From positions 22,341,681-22,405,680 of the forward strand of contig NC_088786.1 in NCBI RefSeq assembly GCF_949628265.1: a stretch of DNA of 64,000 nucleotides. Reading direction: 5' to 3'. The position numbers and the translations under genes were made by a program. Positions 1 to 13,800 of this stretch are shown here, piece after piece (position 1 is the stretch's first letter; each line of letters opens with the position of its first letter). Under the pieces are notes generated by a model that saw nothing but the letters and a program-made list of their open reading frames with translations, was not told where the DNA came from and searched no databases. Source of the DNA: Cloeon dipterum (lineage: Eukaryota; Arthropoda; Insecta; Ephemeroptera; Baetidae).

Positions 1-3000
1 TACTCTGCGTATCATTTCAAATGTAGGGTGTTTTAATGTGAAGAGGGAAATGGACATATTTCCTATGTACGTTATCTCGGTGCTATTCATCTCATTCGTT
101 CGCACCATGTACCATAGCAGCGAGTTTGTTTTCGCACACGCAAGAGGCGGGGTTATGATTTTAATCATGAGTCAAGAAAGTAAAGATGAGAGGCAGGGAA
201 CGCTGTGATTTGGACGAAATACGTACATATAAATGTAAATATGTATGTACAGGGGTGCTGTATATTTTAAATGAAAACATGCCTTCTCTCCACGCCGCCA
301 GTGCTTTTGAGCGAAGCCTGTCTTCGAATCTCACGTCTACCTCTCATGCTCTCCCTGTTCAAAAGCTGTATTGTTGCTTTTGAAGACTTGCTTGTTCGCG
401 AGGCGAAAATAAGTTGATTCACTTTATTTGCTTTGAAAGAGCGAGCACTAAAAGGGACGATGACTCGCTCGCGCGCGAGCAACAGGAGTGTGCGAATGCT
501 TTTTGTCAGAGAGAAAAAAATCGCAGTTTTGGCTGCTATAGTGTCGATGTTCAACCGTTTCCAATTTTATTAATTAGCAAACAAAGAGCTGATTCATTGA
601 AAAATTGAAGTGGATCCAGGATATGAAGGGGAAAATAGTTTTGAAACGTGAATAATAGTTCTGAATTTTCAATTTGGTTTAAAAAAGCTTCATTCATTTT
701 TAAAGCCAAGTTGTTGCGGAGTTTTGCTTTATGGAATAATGCATCATTCCGCAAGCCAATGTGGGGTTTAAGTAACTCAGCTTAAACTGACGTGTGGTGA
801 GATTTTCCTTGGGCTTCCGCTCTCATCTCGCCGGCCGCCACGACCGCCACGCATGAAATATTCAACGCACAATAGACTGCTGGATGAATGAAACAGATTA
901 ATCTCTGTCTGTCAGATGCTGTGTGTTTTACGGTGCGGGGGTTGCTGCAGTATGTGGGTTAGTAATGGATGGCGATAATAAATGCCCCCATATGCTTTGC
1001 CGCGTGCCCTCCGGAAATAGTGCGATTTTTCTTTTCGTGAATTTTATATCTTTTCTACTTCAGTGGTGAATTTTTCCTCACTTTCATCAATTCGGTAGCT
1101 GTGACATTTTGTAAATCTTAAGGAAATTTTATTTTAGTAAAAATGATAGTTTATAAAAAACTCTCTTTAGGAATAAATGAAATGTAATCTAGGAAAATAT
1201 CTTTAGGTAACGCCTCTAATACTGTCTGAAATGGGGCAAAGAGTTATAAAAAAACATATATCTCGTTAATGATATATGTCAAATTAACTTAAATATCCTT
1301 TGACAGCAATTGCTTCCCATAAAATTAAATCTAGATCTTTCTGCAGTCACAGAAATTAATGATAAATCAAATATTTTTTATTTTGATAGAAAATTGTAAT
1401 TAATTTCAAACAACTGTGCAAAAATATTTTCTTCAATGTCCCTTTGAAGTTTAAGTGAAGTTTTGAATTTGGACTGACCGTGTGGCTCCGGGCTGGCCGG
1501 GGGCTTCGGGTGTCGTCCTACTCCATGGTTTGGGTGGTCAACGGCGGCAGCAGAGCCGCGAGTGCCGCCGTCGTGTGGCCGCTTCGGACTGTGGCGCCGC
1601 AGCCGGAGCACCCCTCGACGTACCCCATGGCGTGCTACCCTTCCGAGCGCACAGGTGACTGCTCGCCGCTTATTGGCTGTCGAGGGGCAACCCTTGCTCC
1701 ATTGGTCCGCCTGCAGGATGCCGAGTTTTAATTTTGGCAGGGTCTGATGCTCTTGTCGCCCCGTGTGCCCGTCGTCATTTTGCCTCGACCAAGCCAGTGG
1801 GCATGCGCCCACCCCCGCACGAGGGGCGCGACAAGCACCCCTAACCCGCTCTCACGCTGCTCGCGATTGATTGCGTCAGAGGGTGCTCCTTCGCAGCAGC
1901 CCGCGAAAACGTCCTCTCGCTAATCCAAAGAGTGCTGACTAAAAGCCGGCTAATACAAATTTGGAGGTGTAATAATCAAATTGTTTGCCTCTGTCAAAAA
2001 AGTTTTACATTTTTTGTAGAGGCAAGATGCTGTTTCTAATTCCATAAAGCCCTATTTTATCGTATTATTTATTTGATGCTCTGGCAACCATATGTAGAAT
2101 CATCTGAATTTTGACTCCTTGAATGTTAATTTTTTTGCTGAGAGAGCCATCAGGGAATATTTTAATGAATTCAAGAAATTAAAATATCCAAATTTTGTCT
2201 TATTTCAAACTATTTTTTCCTAAAAAATTTATGATCATAAGAGCTGGATTGAAGCCCAAAATAATTTTGATTTTTAACATAAGTATTCAATAAATTTTAA
2301 AATATTTTTTAACAGATAAAACGCTTGTAAACAATTTCACTCAGACACTGCAGTTTTATTTTGAAAAAATGAACTGCTTATCAGATATTACCATAGAAAC
2401 AGAAAAAACTCGTATTGACGGTAATTTTTGAGGGGGTAATAAATTAGGGGTTCATGAGTGAGGGTGTGTAAAACCTTTTTTTTAGATTATTTCAAACATT
2501 CAAGGCCAGCTACTGTGCAATTAGTACTGGACAAAATTCATCAATTCTAAAACGGCGAGGGGTGGATCTGGGATGGAAAGGGGCGAGGGTTACCACCCTG
2601 AAACCTCTATTGCTTGATTGATTTTTAGACCTAATTAAAATTAATTGAATTCGTACTCGGCAGTTGTCCAACACACTCTTTCACTTTTTGTTGAAGTGTG
2701 TTGTAATTTCACATTAATTAGAGCAACCACAGAGGAAAGATTCTGAGCAGGATGGAAAAAAACCCTCGACCCTCTTTCCTTATACTGCATGCTGTTGAAA
2801 GACAGAGCTACGCAAGAGACTTGCTTTAAAGACGGGATTGATGTCAGCCGGGGGTAGAAAGATAAAACGCTAGGCCCGAAGGCTCTCCCCGAGCCGAGAA
2901 GCTAAAATATACAGACCAAACAAGAGAAACCACTCTCGGTATCAAATTAACCGTGCGAAGGAGTGAGCAAAATGATGACTCCTACGCATGAAAATCGGCT

Positions 3001-5106
3001 TGGGCGGCAGCGCATGAGGAAGAACCCGCGCTGCTGCATCAGACAACACCAATTTCCACTGTTATTTTTCACACACCGACCGAAATTGGCGAAACCTGTC
3101 TCTTTTTGCAAGCATGCATGCTGCTCTTCTCACGCCCGCAGGAAATTTCAGAAGCAGTGTAATTTTTAACATGGCAAGAGTTGCATTCTGCTGATTAAAA
3201 AATTTTAATCGATACCAAGTCTTCGCCGTATTATTTTTCGTCTGACGCTTTAGGCAAAACAAGACCGGATCATTAGCAGCACAGCCGTTAACTAAATCAA
3301 GTCAATTAATCTTCTCTGACGCCTCTTTTTATTGAGTCGAACTTTCAAAGAAATTTAATTCAAAGAAGGTTTTCAAGATATATATCTGTGCAGCATTCCA
3401 CTCCTGCAGAACTGACTATTTTATTTAAATACGTAGTAGTTTGCTTTCATTCTACTTTACCCTAGGAGCTGATATTCATATATATTTTTTTAAACTCTTT
3501 TACGTTTTTATTTGCGAGAGCGAAAAATGTAATTTGAACAAATTTTGTTGGCGTATTAAAATATCTTTTATCTTTCCCGATACAGTGTTGAATTGTTAGA
3601 ACCTGTTAACATCAAACATTTTTGCTCAATTTATAATTAAACGCCATAGATACGTAACTTAAAAAACGTCCGATTTTAAAAAGATAATATATATAACACT
3701 ATTTAAATGTCAAAACTAAGAAAGTGAATATTATAATTCCTATTTGAAGAACTGAGTAAATTTGTTCTCAGTCGTCGCTCAGTAATGGATTCAATTAGCA
3801 TAAAATCAGCCATTTCTCGTATACTTTTTTATCGAGGGTAAATCGTCGCTCTGCAGGCTCCACGCCAGATGTTGCTCAGTTGACTAAATTGGGGCGTGAC
3901 ACTTTGAAGCTGCTTTTTCCCTGTTCGCGCTTGGATCGCTCGGTGGCACTCGAAATAATAATTTTCGCCAGCTCGCTCGCTTGGCGCTATATCGAGCGTC
4001 GCTTTATGCTTGGGCGTGTGATACGCCAAGGTGTTAATTCAATTTCGCTGGCGCCCTTCTCCATCCATAATGTAGACTTGTCGCGCGGGTAAATTAATTT
4101 TCAACTCCTGATACTGATGTGTATATCACGAGACCCAGCGAGAGAGAGTGTGTGTATGTGTGTGAGAGAGAGAGAGAGAGGCGCAGATTGGCGTGCGTGC
4201 CAGCCAGTTAATCATCCACCCCTGCTCGATCGTTCAGCCGCTCGTTTTTCCAGCACTCGTGCCCCGGAGAGTGTGAGTCAGGGTGTTGTTCACGCAGCGA
4301 AAATCACCCCGTCACCAGATTATTGTTTGCTTGTGAGCAGTTGTATCGCTGCAGGGGATTTGGCGGCTGCTTCAAAGCCGGCTCAGATCTTCGCACCACG
4401 CACGCACAAAGCCAGCCACCCGAAGCTCATGGTTTCATTTCCTCCGCGCCAAAACCAAAATCGCGTTTCATCTTAGTCTTCGCTGCAGGTGCTTTTCCTA
4501 TCAGCAGAAAAGTTTAAATTCGGTGCTGCTGGCTAAGAACGTTCAGATAGTGCAAAGTTTGAGAAAGATTTAAATCCACATGTTTCGATATGTTCAGCTA
4601 AAATTATTTAAAAACTTCGTCTAGAATATTAAGTTTGAATTCGCAAATAATTGCATGATTTCGTAATTATTTATCTTCCTCACCTTGAAAAAAGCAGGTG
4701 TGTTGATTAAATTTCATTTAAAAAAATCTTAAAATGCCTAGCCTGCATCTATTTTGCTTTAGACAAATGCCGTGCGATGGTTCCCATCTTTTTTTTCTGC
4801 AGCGCACGCCAAGACAAAACGTAACGACTTTTCTTCACAAAGTGCGCAAATTGGCGGAATCGCAAAAGTGTCACGCGCTGCTGCACAATGTAAAACTCAA
4901 CAGGTCTGACTCTCTGCGCACTGCAACAGGTTCATTTTGGAGTTATACACACTCGTCGCTAACTCTGCACGTCAGCAGAAAAGAGACGCAGTAAAAAGCG
5001 TGTATAAAAAGATGGCTTTGATGTTACCAGAAAGGCGAGGAGGACCGTTTCTTGAATAATGGCCATGAGTTTTTTTTTTAAATTATTGACTGAGCTCATC
5101 ATGATA
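1..5106. other. Non-coding flank
   Basis: I see no gene here that I can support on either strand. The sequence is AT-rich with short open frames that lack family motifs, signal peptides or matching splice sites. It contains a GC-rich island at about 1460-1930 (described under findings), a 14-bp perfect palindrome built on CGCG at 467-480, and a GA/GT microsatellite at 4139-4180. A TATAAAAA string near 5005 on the plus strand is followed only by a very short open frame. The 3' end of the minus-strand laccase gene starts just to the right. Confidence 0.6.
4139..4180. repeat. Composite GA/GT microsatellite
   Basis: The sequence shows a GA run, then a GT run with one interruption, then a second uninterrupted GA run of about 17 bases. 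It is a simple sequence repeat. The open frame that crosses it is an artefact of the repeat and is not listed as a gene. Confidence 0.9.
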
Positions 5107-5112
5107 TTTATT
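5107..5112 (-). terminator. Poly(A) signal of the laccase gene
   Basis: A perfect AATAAA hexamer reads on the minus strand about 100 bases beyond the laccase stop codon (5214-5216). Its strand and distance suit the cleavage signal of that transcript. AATAAA is common by chance in AT-rich DNA, so the assignment rests on position. Confidence 0.55.
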
Positions 5113-5213
5113 GATTTTTAATTTTTCTTGAGTTGAATGATACATTCAAACATTTTAATAATATATTATATTTTTTCGATTTAAATAAAACTACTTCACG
5201 TGATACAATTTAT

Positions 5214-7785
5214 CTAAAAATCACGGCAAGCGTTTTTATTTCCATTTATCGGAGGTTTAAAGTTTCCACAAGTAGGAAAGCCTTCAGGAACTTCTGGCAA
5301 ATCATCCCTAGTTCCGACCTTTAGAATTGCGGACATTCCAGCTTCAGAGTGCGGCAATACGTGGCAGTGAACCAACCAGTAGCCTAAATTAAAATAATTA
5401 TTTCAGATAATTCATTTTTAAAGCTGGTGCTTATACCTGGATTATCCGCCCTGAATCGCAACTGAACAAATCCTTTGCTTGGAACCATGATGGTATCCTT
5501 CATCGCAGGAACTTTAGAAGTTGATGCGGATTTGAGAAACTTTCCTTCGGCCTTTTCTGTGTCACTTCCTACCTTCATGACAAGAAATGAATGGCCGTGA
5601 AGATGAATGGGATGAGATTCGTCCTCTGCAGGATCATTCGCATCTTTTGAACATTATGTCCATAAATTAAAAATTAACATTTTCGATTGATTTCTCACAG
5701 CTGTCAGAAATTGTCATTTCGACGACTTTTCCCAAAGGCACAGAATAAATATTAATGCAGTGTCTGTAGTCCTGAACTTCATGCCCGTTCGCCCTATTCC
5801 AGCAGCATTTTTCGCTTCCTGAACGGCACAGGTCTCTCAACACATTTGGCTGGCTAAGTGGCGGTGCTGGTGGCATCATGAGGCTAACGTTGTTCATGTG
5901 GCTTCCTGCCAAATCCTCGTCCTCCACTAAGAGAATGAGAATATTGATTATAATAACATTATTTAATTTGCTGCATTTTATACCAAAGAATTTGAAGGGT
6001 CGTCCTGTTCCAAAGACATCAGCAGACTCAAAGGTTTGCATATCAAACACCAAATTCAGACGCTGCACATTATTTTCCAGTAAAATTGCTCGAATTTCTG
6101 GTGTTGGCTCGCTCAGTGCAAGTTGGTCAACGCAAATGTGACCGGAACCCTTGCAATCAGCGTTCATCACGTTCAATACCTTAAACGAAATCAAATTTCA
6201 AATTTGAGCTTGAAATATTAAATAAAAGACCCTACCCTTCCCTCCAGCAAAGGTGATTGAGGGTACTTGTCATTAGAAGCGTAGGCGTTACGATCAGCAT
6301 TTTTGTAGCGCAAAATTCCGTTGTGCAGGATATTTTGGCCTTCGCAAGGCCCTAGAGCGATTACGTTCATCCAATAAATACGTTCAGCAGCATTTGCGTG
6401 CAACACAAGATCGTATCTTTCACCTGCAGACAAATACTGCGTTAAGATGGAGTTTCGCATATAATTAGTATTTTTTATTACCAGGCATGATAACAATTGA
6501 ATCAACTTGCACCGGCTCAATATCATGGCTGTCCGCTGCGATCACCTGCAGGCTGTGTCCTTCAATCGTTAATCGCAAGGGACACACGAGACAACCAGCA
6601 TTGATCAGTCGGAAGCGATATTTTTTTCCAGCCTCAACTTCAAACTCGGCCAAGGGAATGTCCCTCAGAAGAGTGTGGTTTGAAGGATCCTGAATTATAA
6701 AGTGGTGTTAAAATATTTCGATTACTATATATGCCCTGCGTTTTCTTACAAGTCGACCCCCTCTGCCGTTGATCAGCAAGGAGTCAGGGATTTCTGCGCT
6801 CTTTGTGAGCAATTTAGTCCCAGGCATGTACTCCGCAAAAAACTGAGCCTTCCAATCCTGGAGCACCACGACATGATCGGACAGGTCAAAGTCGTAAAGG
6901 TGTCTGCTTCGGTCAGTGGCACCTCTAACAATTAACGGGCCGACAATACCGTCCATTTTCTGAAAACCTGAGATCAATTTAGATTCGTTAATTTAACAGA
7001 AATCTATTAAGGTATAAATTTTTTGCCTTCGTGTGAATGCCAGAAGTAAGTGCCAGGATGATCAGGCTTGAATGTGTAGCGGAAAGAGCTGTGATGGCCC
7101 ACTGGACATTGCGTTAGGAAGGGCACGCCATCCATATACTGGGTGCCGCGCTGACGCAGCCCGTGCCAGTGGATGGTGAGCCCGGTGCCGGACATGTAGT
7201 TCTCAACATCTACCACAATCGTGTCCCCTTCACAAACCTAGCGATTTAGAAAAATTTCAGTATTTTACTTAGTTAATTATTTTTAATATAAATTTTTATT
7301 ACTTCAATAGATGGTCCCGGGATCTTGCGATTGACACTCAAAACACCCCTAGCAAAGCCATCAGCAACCACACACTCCGGCTCAAAGCACTCTGTTTTGT
7401 TACTGGGGCAGTCACCGCATTTGCTAAAATAAAAATCATATTTTTAATAAAATACGTGTATTATTTAATATTTTCCATTTCAACTCACGGTCCCATTGCA
7501 GAGTAGTACTCAGCGGTAAATTTAAAGTGGCAAATTAGTGCTTCCTGTTTTCCGCCGCAATCCCTGTTGCAAAGCTCGCCTTTGACGACTTTAGCGTCGC
7601 TTGCACTTGAGTCGCACCTTTGATCGTAGTGGAGAAAATCTGCCCGTGTTTTCCGTGAGTTAAATTAGTTCATCGAACTGATAATAAACACACAAACCTC
7701 CGTTTTCGTTAGTTGACAAATCATCTTCGGCAGCGCAGAAAAGCACAATGCAGAAAATCAGCAGTGCTGGTCTCAGGATGCCCAT
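5214..7785 (-). CDS. Laccase-like multicopper oxidase, complete, 11 exons, 661 aa
   Basis: Secreted blue-copper oxidase that oxidises phenols or metal ions and reduces oxygen to water; insect members act in cuticle tanning, iron handling or detoxification. Exons in transcript order: 7785-7698, 7639-7489, 7423-7303, 7237-7027, 6967-6750, 6689-6482, 6423-6236, 6179-5984, 5926-5699, 5643-5437, 5383-5214; all junctions keep frame. Residues 1-19 form a signal peptide ([18 protein letters not shown]). A cysteine-rich segment (about 38-97) matches the insect-laccase N-terminus. Cu-oxidase_3 lies near 98-215, Cu-oxidase near 225-375, Cu-oxidase_2 near 480-640. All copper ligands are visible: HWH at 143-145, HSH at 187-189, HPIHLH at 547-552, and HCH at 611-613 with His617 and axial Met622. 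Most introns are short; intron 4 needs a GC donor. At 661 aa it is shorter than typical Lac2 proteins (about 700-750 aa), so the paralogue is unassigned. Third codon positions are not GC-rich, unlike the Osiris genes. Confidence 0.93.
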
Positions 7786-7880
7786 CTTCCAACCAAATGT
7801 TGACAAACTTCAATGCCAAGAAATTGTTCGACGCTAAATATTAAGCTAGCAAAGTATGCTTGGCAACGAGTGGGGGCAAT

Positions 7881-7896
7881 CACGTGCCATATATGG
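7881..7896 (-). promoter_or_regulatory. Putative laccase promoter: E-box plus CArG/TATA-like element
   Basis: About 100 bases upstream of the laccase ATG (7785) lie a perfect E-box CACGTG (7881-7886) and CCATATATGG (7887-7896). The second string is a perfect CArG box (CC, six A/T, GG) and also holds a TATATG core that could serve as a TATA box on the minus strand. A start site near 7860 would give a 5' leader of about 75 bases. No other clear TATA element lies nearby. The role is inferred from position. Confidence 0.4.
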
Positions 7897-10800
7897 AGGA
7901 TGACTTAAGAATTTGAATTGCAGTGGACGTGATGTAATGGAAAACACAAGCCAATCAGTTTTGTCAACATTACCTTGACTTTGCTATATTTTGTTCTGAA
8001 GCATTTATCAGCATACTAATATTTTTCTGCCAATAAACGATGCGGTTTTAAATAAAATTTGGGATTTGATCCTCGTTGTAGTTACATTCATGTTTACTCT
8101 CAAAATATTAATTTTACGAGTTTTGGTGATCACATCACCCTAATTCGTGAGAGCAAGAAGAAATTATATTTGAATCGTGAAACCAACCACAATAATGTCA
8201 TACTGATAAATCAATAAATGGAAAATATCATTTATTGGAATTGTTGCCTCGGTGTTTCTCAAATCAGCGCATAATACTGCCTATGACTGAATCGAATTCT
8301 CAATAAATGATTTTTTTACTCGATTTAATTCAATTCAGCCGGTTTGCCTGTATTAGTAATAAACCAAAATTGGGGATTCTCCCAAGTTCATTCCAGTGGT
8401 ACAGTATGAGGAAAAGAGAAAATAAGTTAATTCTATTGGCATATGGTATCTTTTGGCCTTTGATGTTGCTGTCAGAACATTTGACCTATGACATTTATTT
8501 ATCGCTGATGGACGATAGGGGAAAAATTTTGATGACACTTTTCAAGGGCACAGTTGAAGAAGGTCACGAATCAGCTTTTAATCCATTTCAGTAAAACCAG
8601 AGAGACGTGAGTTCATTACCGAAGCACGGATTCATTTAAAACGATTCGAGGCAGGTCTTTTTTACTTCAACCAGCGAAGGGCTGGAGCTGGGAAAAAATT
8701 GAGCAAGTGAACAGAGAAATGCTTTTAGATGGCTGACTCGCCGCCCCCGCCGACCTACATATTATATAATGACAGCGGCGAGAGAGCGTGTACGGGAGAG
8801 AGAGACCCATAGGAGGCGTCGATTAGAGTGGAATTCGAGGCTCGCCTCAATAAAAGCACCACTTTTATTCATTCAGCTGCGGCTGGCGAACGCCGAGGAA
8901 TGCGTACTGCAGAAATATGCGGTAATGAAGTCGTCTCATCATCGCACCCAGTCTGCCTTCCCTCTTTTTCCACCATCTCTGTGTGTGGGTGTGTGCGTGC
9001 TGAGATGCATCGCCTTTGTTTTCTCCTTCTCTCTGAGCCATTTCCTCCACCTCTGAAGGCCTGAAGGGTGCGAAGTGGGCCTCTTCTTGCTTCAACTCAC
9101 TCAACTGACTGAGAACAGTGAGAACAAAGCAAAGGCACTGAAATCCGAATCGCTCCTGCTCTGCCATGGCTTCAGCCATAAAATCTGACACTTTTAATGT
9201 TATAATGCGACCATTTAAACATGATATTCCCCGGCTACAGCTCAATATTTTCTCTCCATTTACGCAAGGTGTTGTATTTCTGGGCGAATACTTATTCCTT
9301 TTTATGCTTTATGAGCGACAGTAAATAAAATCCCGATGATCTTTAAACCCAAAATATAACCTGATCAGAACAAAAACCGAACAAACACTACAAGGCGTTT
9401 GTTTTGAGTTTTCTTTAAGACGAGGTTTTCCAGATTGATATCTTTCTTGCCATAGTGTTTTTGCGGGATATATATAGGCATAGGCTTGAGGCTTGAAACT
9501 AGTGATGAGGACTATGAAATTTAAACATTTACATTTTTTCCGAAAATAAAAAAGTTGCCTCAAAATAAATTAGGTAACTAGAATTTTGAAGCTTTTGTAA
9601 ATCTTATTTTGGGCGTATATGAAATTAATTTTGAGGCTATATATGCATTAAATGTTGAGTTTAGTGGCTGAGTTTCTACAAAAAATGATAAAACTTGAAT
9701 CTGCATTTTTGTTAATTTTGAAAAGATTTTGGGTGTAAAAGACAATATTTTGCTCTAGCTATATAAGCATATAAATAAATTTAAGGTTTTAAGATTTAAA
9801 ATTTCATTATTTGTGATTATTTGACCCCTCTTTAACAATTAAAAGTTAATCAAAATTTCTCACAGACTGATTTGGTATTTAAAAGAAAAAATACAATTAA
9901 AAATAAATTAGTTTTGAAATGGTTTAAAAATAGGCAGCTCAAAACTGATTGTGAGTGCAAATATTTAATTAAGAAATTTTATTTAGACTTGTGGAATTGA
10001 GTCAGAAATTAGCTGTTCAAGATTTGGTAGATCGGACTTGAATTTAATGACACGCCCGCAATGCTCGACCAAAACTGGAAGTCAATAACGCTCTGTAATA
10101 ACAGGCACATTTATACGCGATACCCTTGTCACGGGTTCCATTATGTACGGTAAAAAAAATAGAAACTACCACGAACTATGAACCAACAATAGACTGTGTT
10201 TGTAAACTCTACGATAAGAGAGCAAGCTTTTATTATTTCCTGAATTGTGAAATGAGATATTAGACTGACTGTAGCAAGTAAATGATACATAGTTGTACAC
10301 TTTTCAGTGTTTAATAAATGAATAATCATTCAAATGAGGAAGTAAAGTTTTTATTTTGACGGGAGAAAATACATTTTGCTACAAAAGAAAAATATGGTGC
10401 ATTGATTAATTGTTTCAATTCCAGTTTGTTGAATTTTTCGATCAAGAATATTAACTATTAATGATTGGATTACTCTTTCAACTGGAAAATAAAAGTAGTG
10501 TGCTTGAAACAGTATGTACTTGGACATAGGAATGTATAAAGGATTATTGAAAAATTTACCTTTCGTAAAAATTTCTGTCTCAAATTAAATAAAAATCTAA
10601 TTTCTCTTTTCTGCGGAAATGATTTCTTGCTAACGAAATGTATTTTCTAATTAAAACACCTGTTCAATTAGATGGTGTAAGTGAATTCATGACATTTGCT
10701 CGTTCAGTCTGGCAGACACGTAATTTGGGAATGCTCAGTCCATCGGCGCCTTTTACAACCGTAATTAACAAACAATCGGCGGCGGCGGCGGCGAACGATC

Positions 10801-13800
10801 CGTTTAATATTGCCGACTGACATATTGTCACGGCTCGTTTGACGTCAGCGGGCATGCTCGCGCTTTTCCAAAGGGCCGCAATTGCGAGAGCTGTATTTTG
10901 CCGGCTTTTCAGAGCAGAAAGCTGCGCGGTGGTGTCAGCCACAGATGTGGGCGCCCATAGCCACTTGTGCGAGAGGTCCTCGAGAAGTAATTGGAGGGCG
11001 CGGGTGGGTGGCCGCGCGCGCAAATAAATGGCAGCACTAGCTGCGCCGATGGTTCGCACACTGCCGTCGCCGCCGACGCCTCAAGTGTCCTTGCTGCTAA
11101 TAGAAAACATACCCCTGCAGCCGAAACTGCCGCAATCAAACCCCCGAGATTCTGCCGAAAGGAACGACTGGTGATTCCAGCACTGGAAAAAAGTGTTTTT
11201 GCCACCATTGCTTTGTTTAGAAAGTGTTTTTACTTAATTAATTTTGCTTTTTCGTTCGAAACATAAAAAGTTTGAATTATTATTACAAATAAATTTAAGT
11301 GTATTCAAATTAAATATGTTAATTTAGTCTATAAATGTATTATGATTAATTTTTGCTTGCTATGGAGACTTAATTTTTCTATATATTTATCATTTTAAAT
11401 TAAATTGCGACTTTTTAATTTACGTAGATGTATTAGCTTATGTTTTAAAGTGAGGATTTACACATGTACAGTATAAGTCAGTGGTCTACAAAAATTGTTA
11501 TTCAAACATCACAATTACAGAAATTAGGCGTTTTTTGTAGGACTACAGCGAAAAACGTAACAAAACTAATTATTTAAACCATGGCAAAATTTACATATCA
11601 CAAACATTTAACATATCACCTATATTTTACAACATTTTAGATTCAAATGTAATCGTAGAAACTGGGAATTCGGACACAAATCAATCACGCAGAGAGGGAA
11701 TTCGATTTGGTGCGTGGTTTGGAACGAAAATTAATGCACGCTTGCGAAGAGGAATCAGTCTGTGCTCGCCGTCCACATTTCTCATTGAACTGTCAAATTG
11801 TCATCACGAATCACCCGTTACTAAACCGATCGCGAGTTCCATAACCAGCTATTATTGGAATTCCTCGTCACCAAGGCATTGCATTTTAAACGACGTACAT
11901 TCACCATATTCTCGACTATTCAGGGATCACGTCCGGCGAAAAAGGTGAAAACCTGCTTGCGGTGAGTCGATGCAGATTATTCAGCATCTCTTACTTAGAG
12001 TTCAGTGACCATCAGCTGGCGCATGAGTCCACCTTTAAATTCAATCTTTTCAACATATAAATGCGAAACATATACTAAAACTCTCACTGATGGAGCAAAA
12101 TTATTGTGTTTGCAAAGCAAGCAATGCAACAACCCCATGCATCCAGCAAAATGAAAAATAAATGTGTGTGTTTTTTTGCAAATTGCGTAAACTAATTTTC
12201 CTTCAGTTTCTAACATTGGATGCTAATTTTCTCTTCTCGCAATCATTTCTTCTCTAACAGAATAGGAATATTTGACTCGTGAATTCAATGGAAACGGCTT
12301 TTCATTGGGGTGGTAAGCATAGAGTACTGTCAATCTTTTCCATTATTCCCAGTGCTATGCTGCAGAGGTGGCAGCTTGCAGGTAAATTAATTTTGAAGAT
12401 ATATTAAATGATCTGCAAATTTCAGAGCATGTATCTATGGCAAGCAGAAAAAAAACTTAGAATAGCTATTTATAATTCAATTTTAATATTTCAACACATT
12501 TATTCTTACTTGGAAATGCTGCACACAGTGCAAACTAACTGGCGTAATAATATATCGACTCGAGAGTATTATTTACGTAAGAGCCTACACTTTCAAGAGT
12601 ATGCAACCTGCTTGGTTTGTGAGCTGCGCTGGTTGCGTATCTCTGTGTTAACTAAATTACGAATTTGCGTGAGAAGGTCAGAACGAAAAGAACGGTATTT
12701 ACTTCAAGTATCTAACATGAAGCGAATTTCATTTGGAAGCCAACATATTCGGAATTACCAGAACACCTTTCCAGCATATATTACTGTTGGCAAGAGCTGT
12801 TTTAGAAGTATTACTATTATGTATCACACATATTGAAATAGTCAAGTCTGATTTTATCTATATTTCCAATCAAACATTTTTGGCATAGGCGTGAATTTCG
12901 CGGGGAAATCTCAAAATTTTCAAGATACCTGCCAAATTTTTAAATCAACATTATTCCAGTTAAGTAGAAAAAAATGGAAATGGATCTTGACAAAGGTTCT
13001 CAAGCTATACCTCAAAGTGGGTTTGAATTAATTATGAGATTAAAATGGGGATATCTTATTTTAATCAAATTCAAAAGATTCTATCAGGTCTCAGGTCCAT
13101 CTAATATGTTTTGTAAAGATTTAATTAGCTTACGTTCCTCGATGATCTAGAGCATCGTTCTGTAATGGATGAATTAGCTCGCAAAGTAATCCTCTGCCAG
13201 CAGATTATAGTGAAAGCAAGAGCAAATGTGAGACGAAAATTTCTCTAATATTAGTTAAAAGGATTAAAGATTTACTCCACATTTCAATATATAATTAAAT
13301 CTTCTTTTCATCCAAATCAGGGCCATCGCCTGGGCCAATTTAAACAAAAATGCAAGTTTAGCTTCTCGCCAAATTTCGTTGCTGGGCACGTGTTGTTAAA
13401 GCGCCTTCAGCGCGATGAAGATTCGCGGCCATAGCAACGGGCTCAATCCTTAGATTTTAGGACTAGAGTGAGACGTTAGAGTATTTTAAATAGACCCAAT
13501 GTCAAATTTTAATGTAGCTCAAGTAGGCGAAGTATTTTTTCTTGGTGACTGGTGATCTACTCTGCGTGAAACTTTTAGATCATTATTCCCTAGAAAAAAA
13601 ATTAACGTCACTCATTTTAACATGTTTTATTACAAAGCTTTACAAACGACGCTTCTCTCAAGCAGGATCCAATTATCTTAGTATTTTTCACTTCTTCTCC
13701 ATTTATCATTTTACTGCCCGTTATAAATATTGTATTACATTCCAGCAGAGTCACGGTGAACACAAAAAACTGAATAAACTCTCGGAGGCAGTGAAAATCT

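Noticed and set aside
8865..9245. 126-codon minus-strand frame with an acidic segment
   Set aside because: It passes through GT/GA-rich simple sequence. No family, signal peptide or convincing splice sites were found.
12408..12836. 142-codon plus-strand frame
   Set aside because: It starts at a real ATG, but composition, lack of domains and lack of splice or poly(A) context fit a chance frame in 64 kb of AT-rich DNA.
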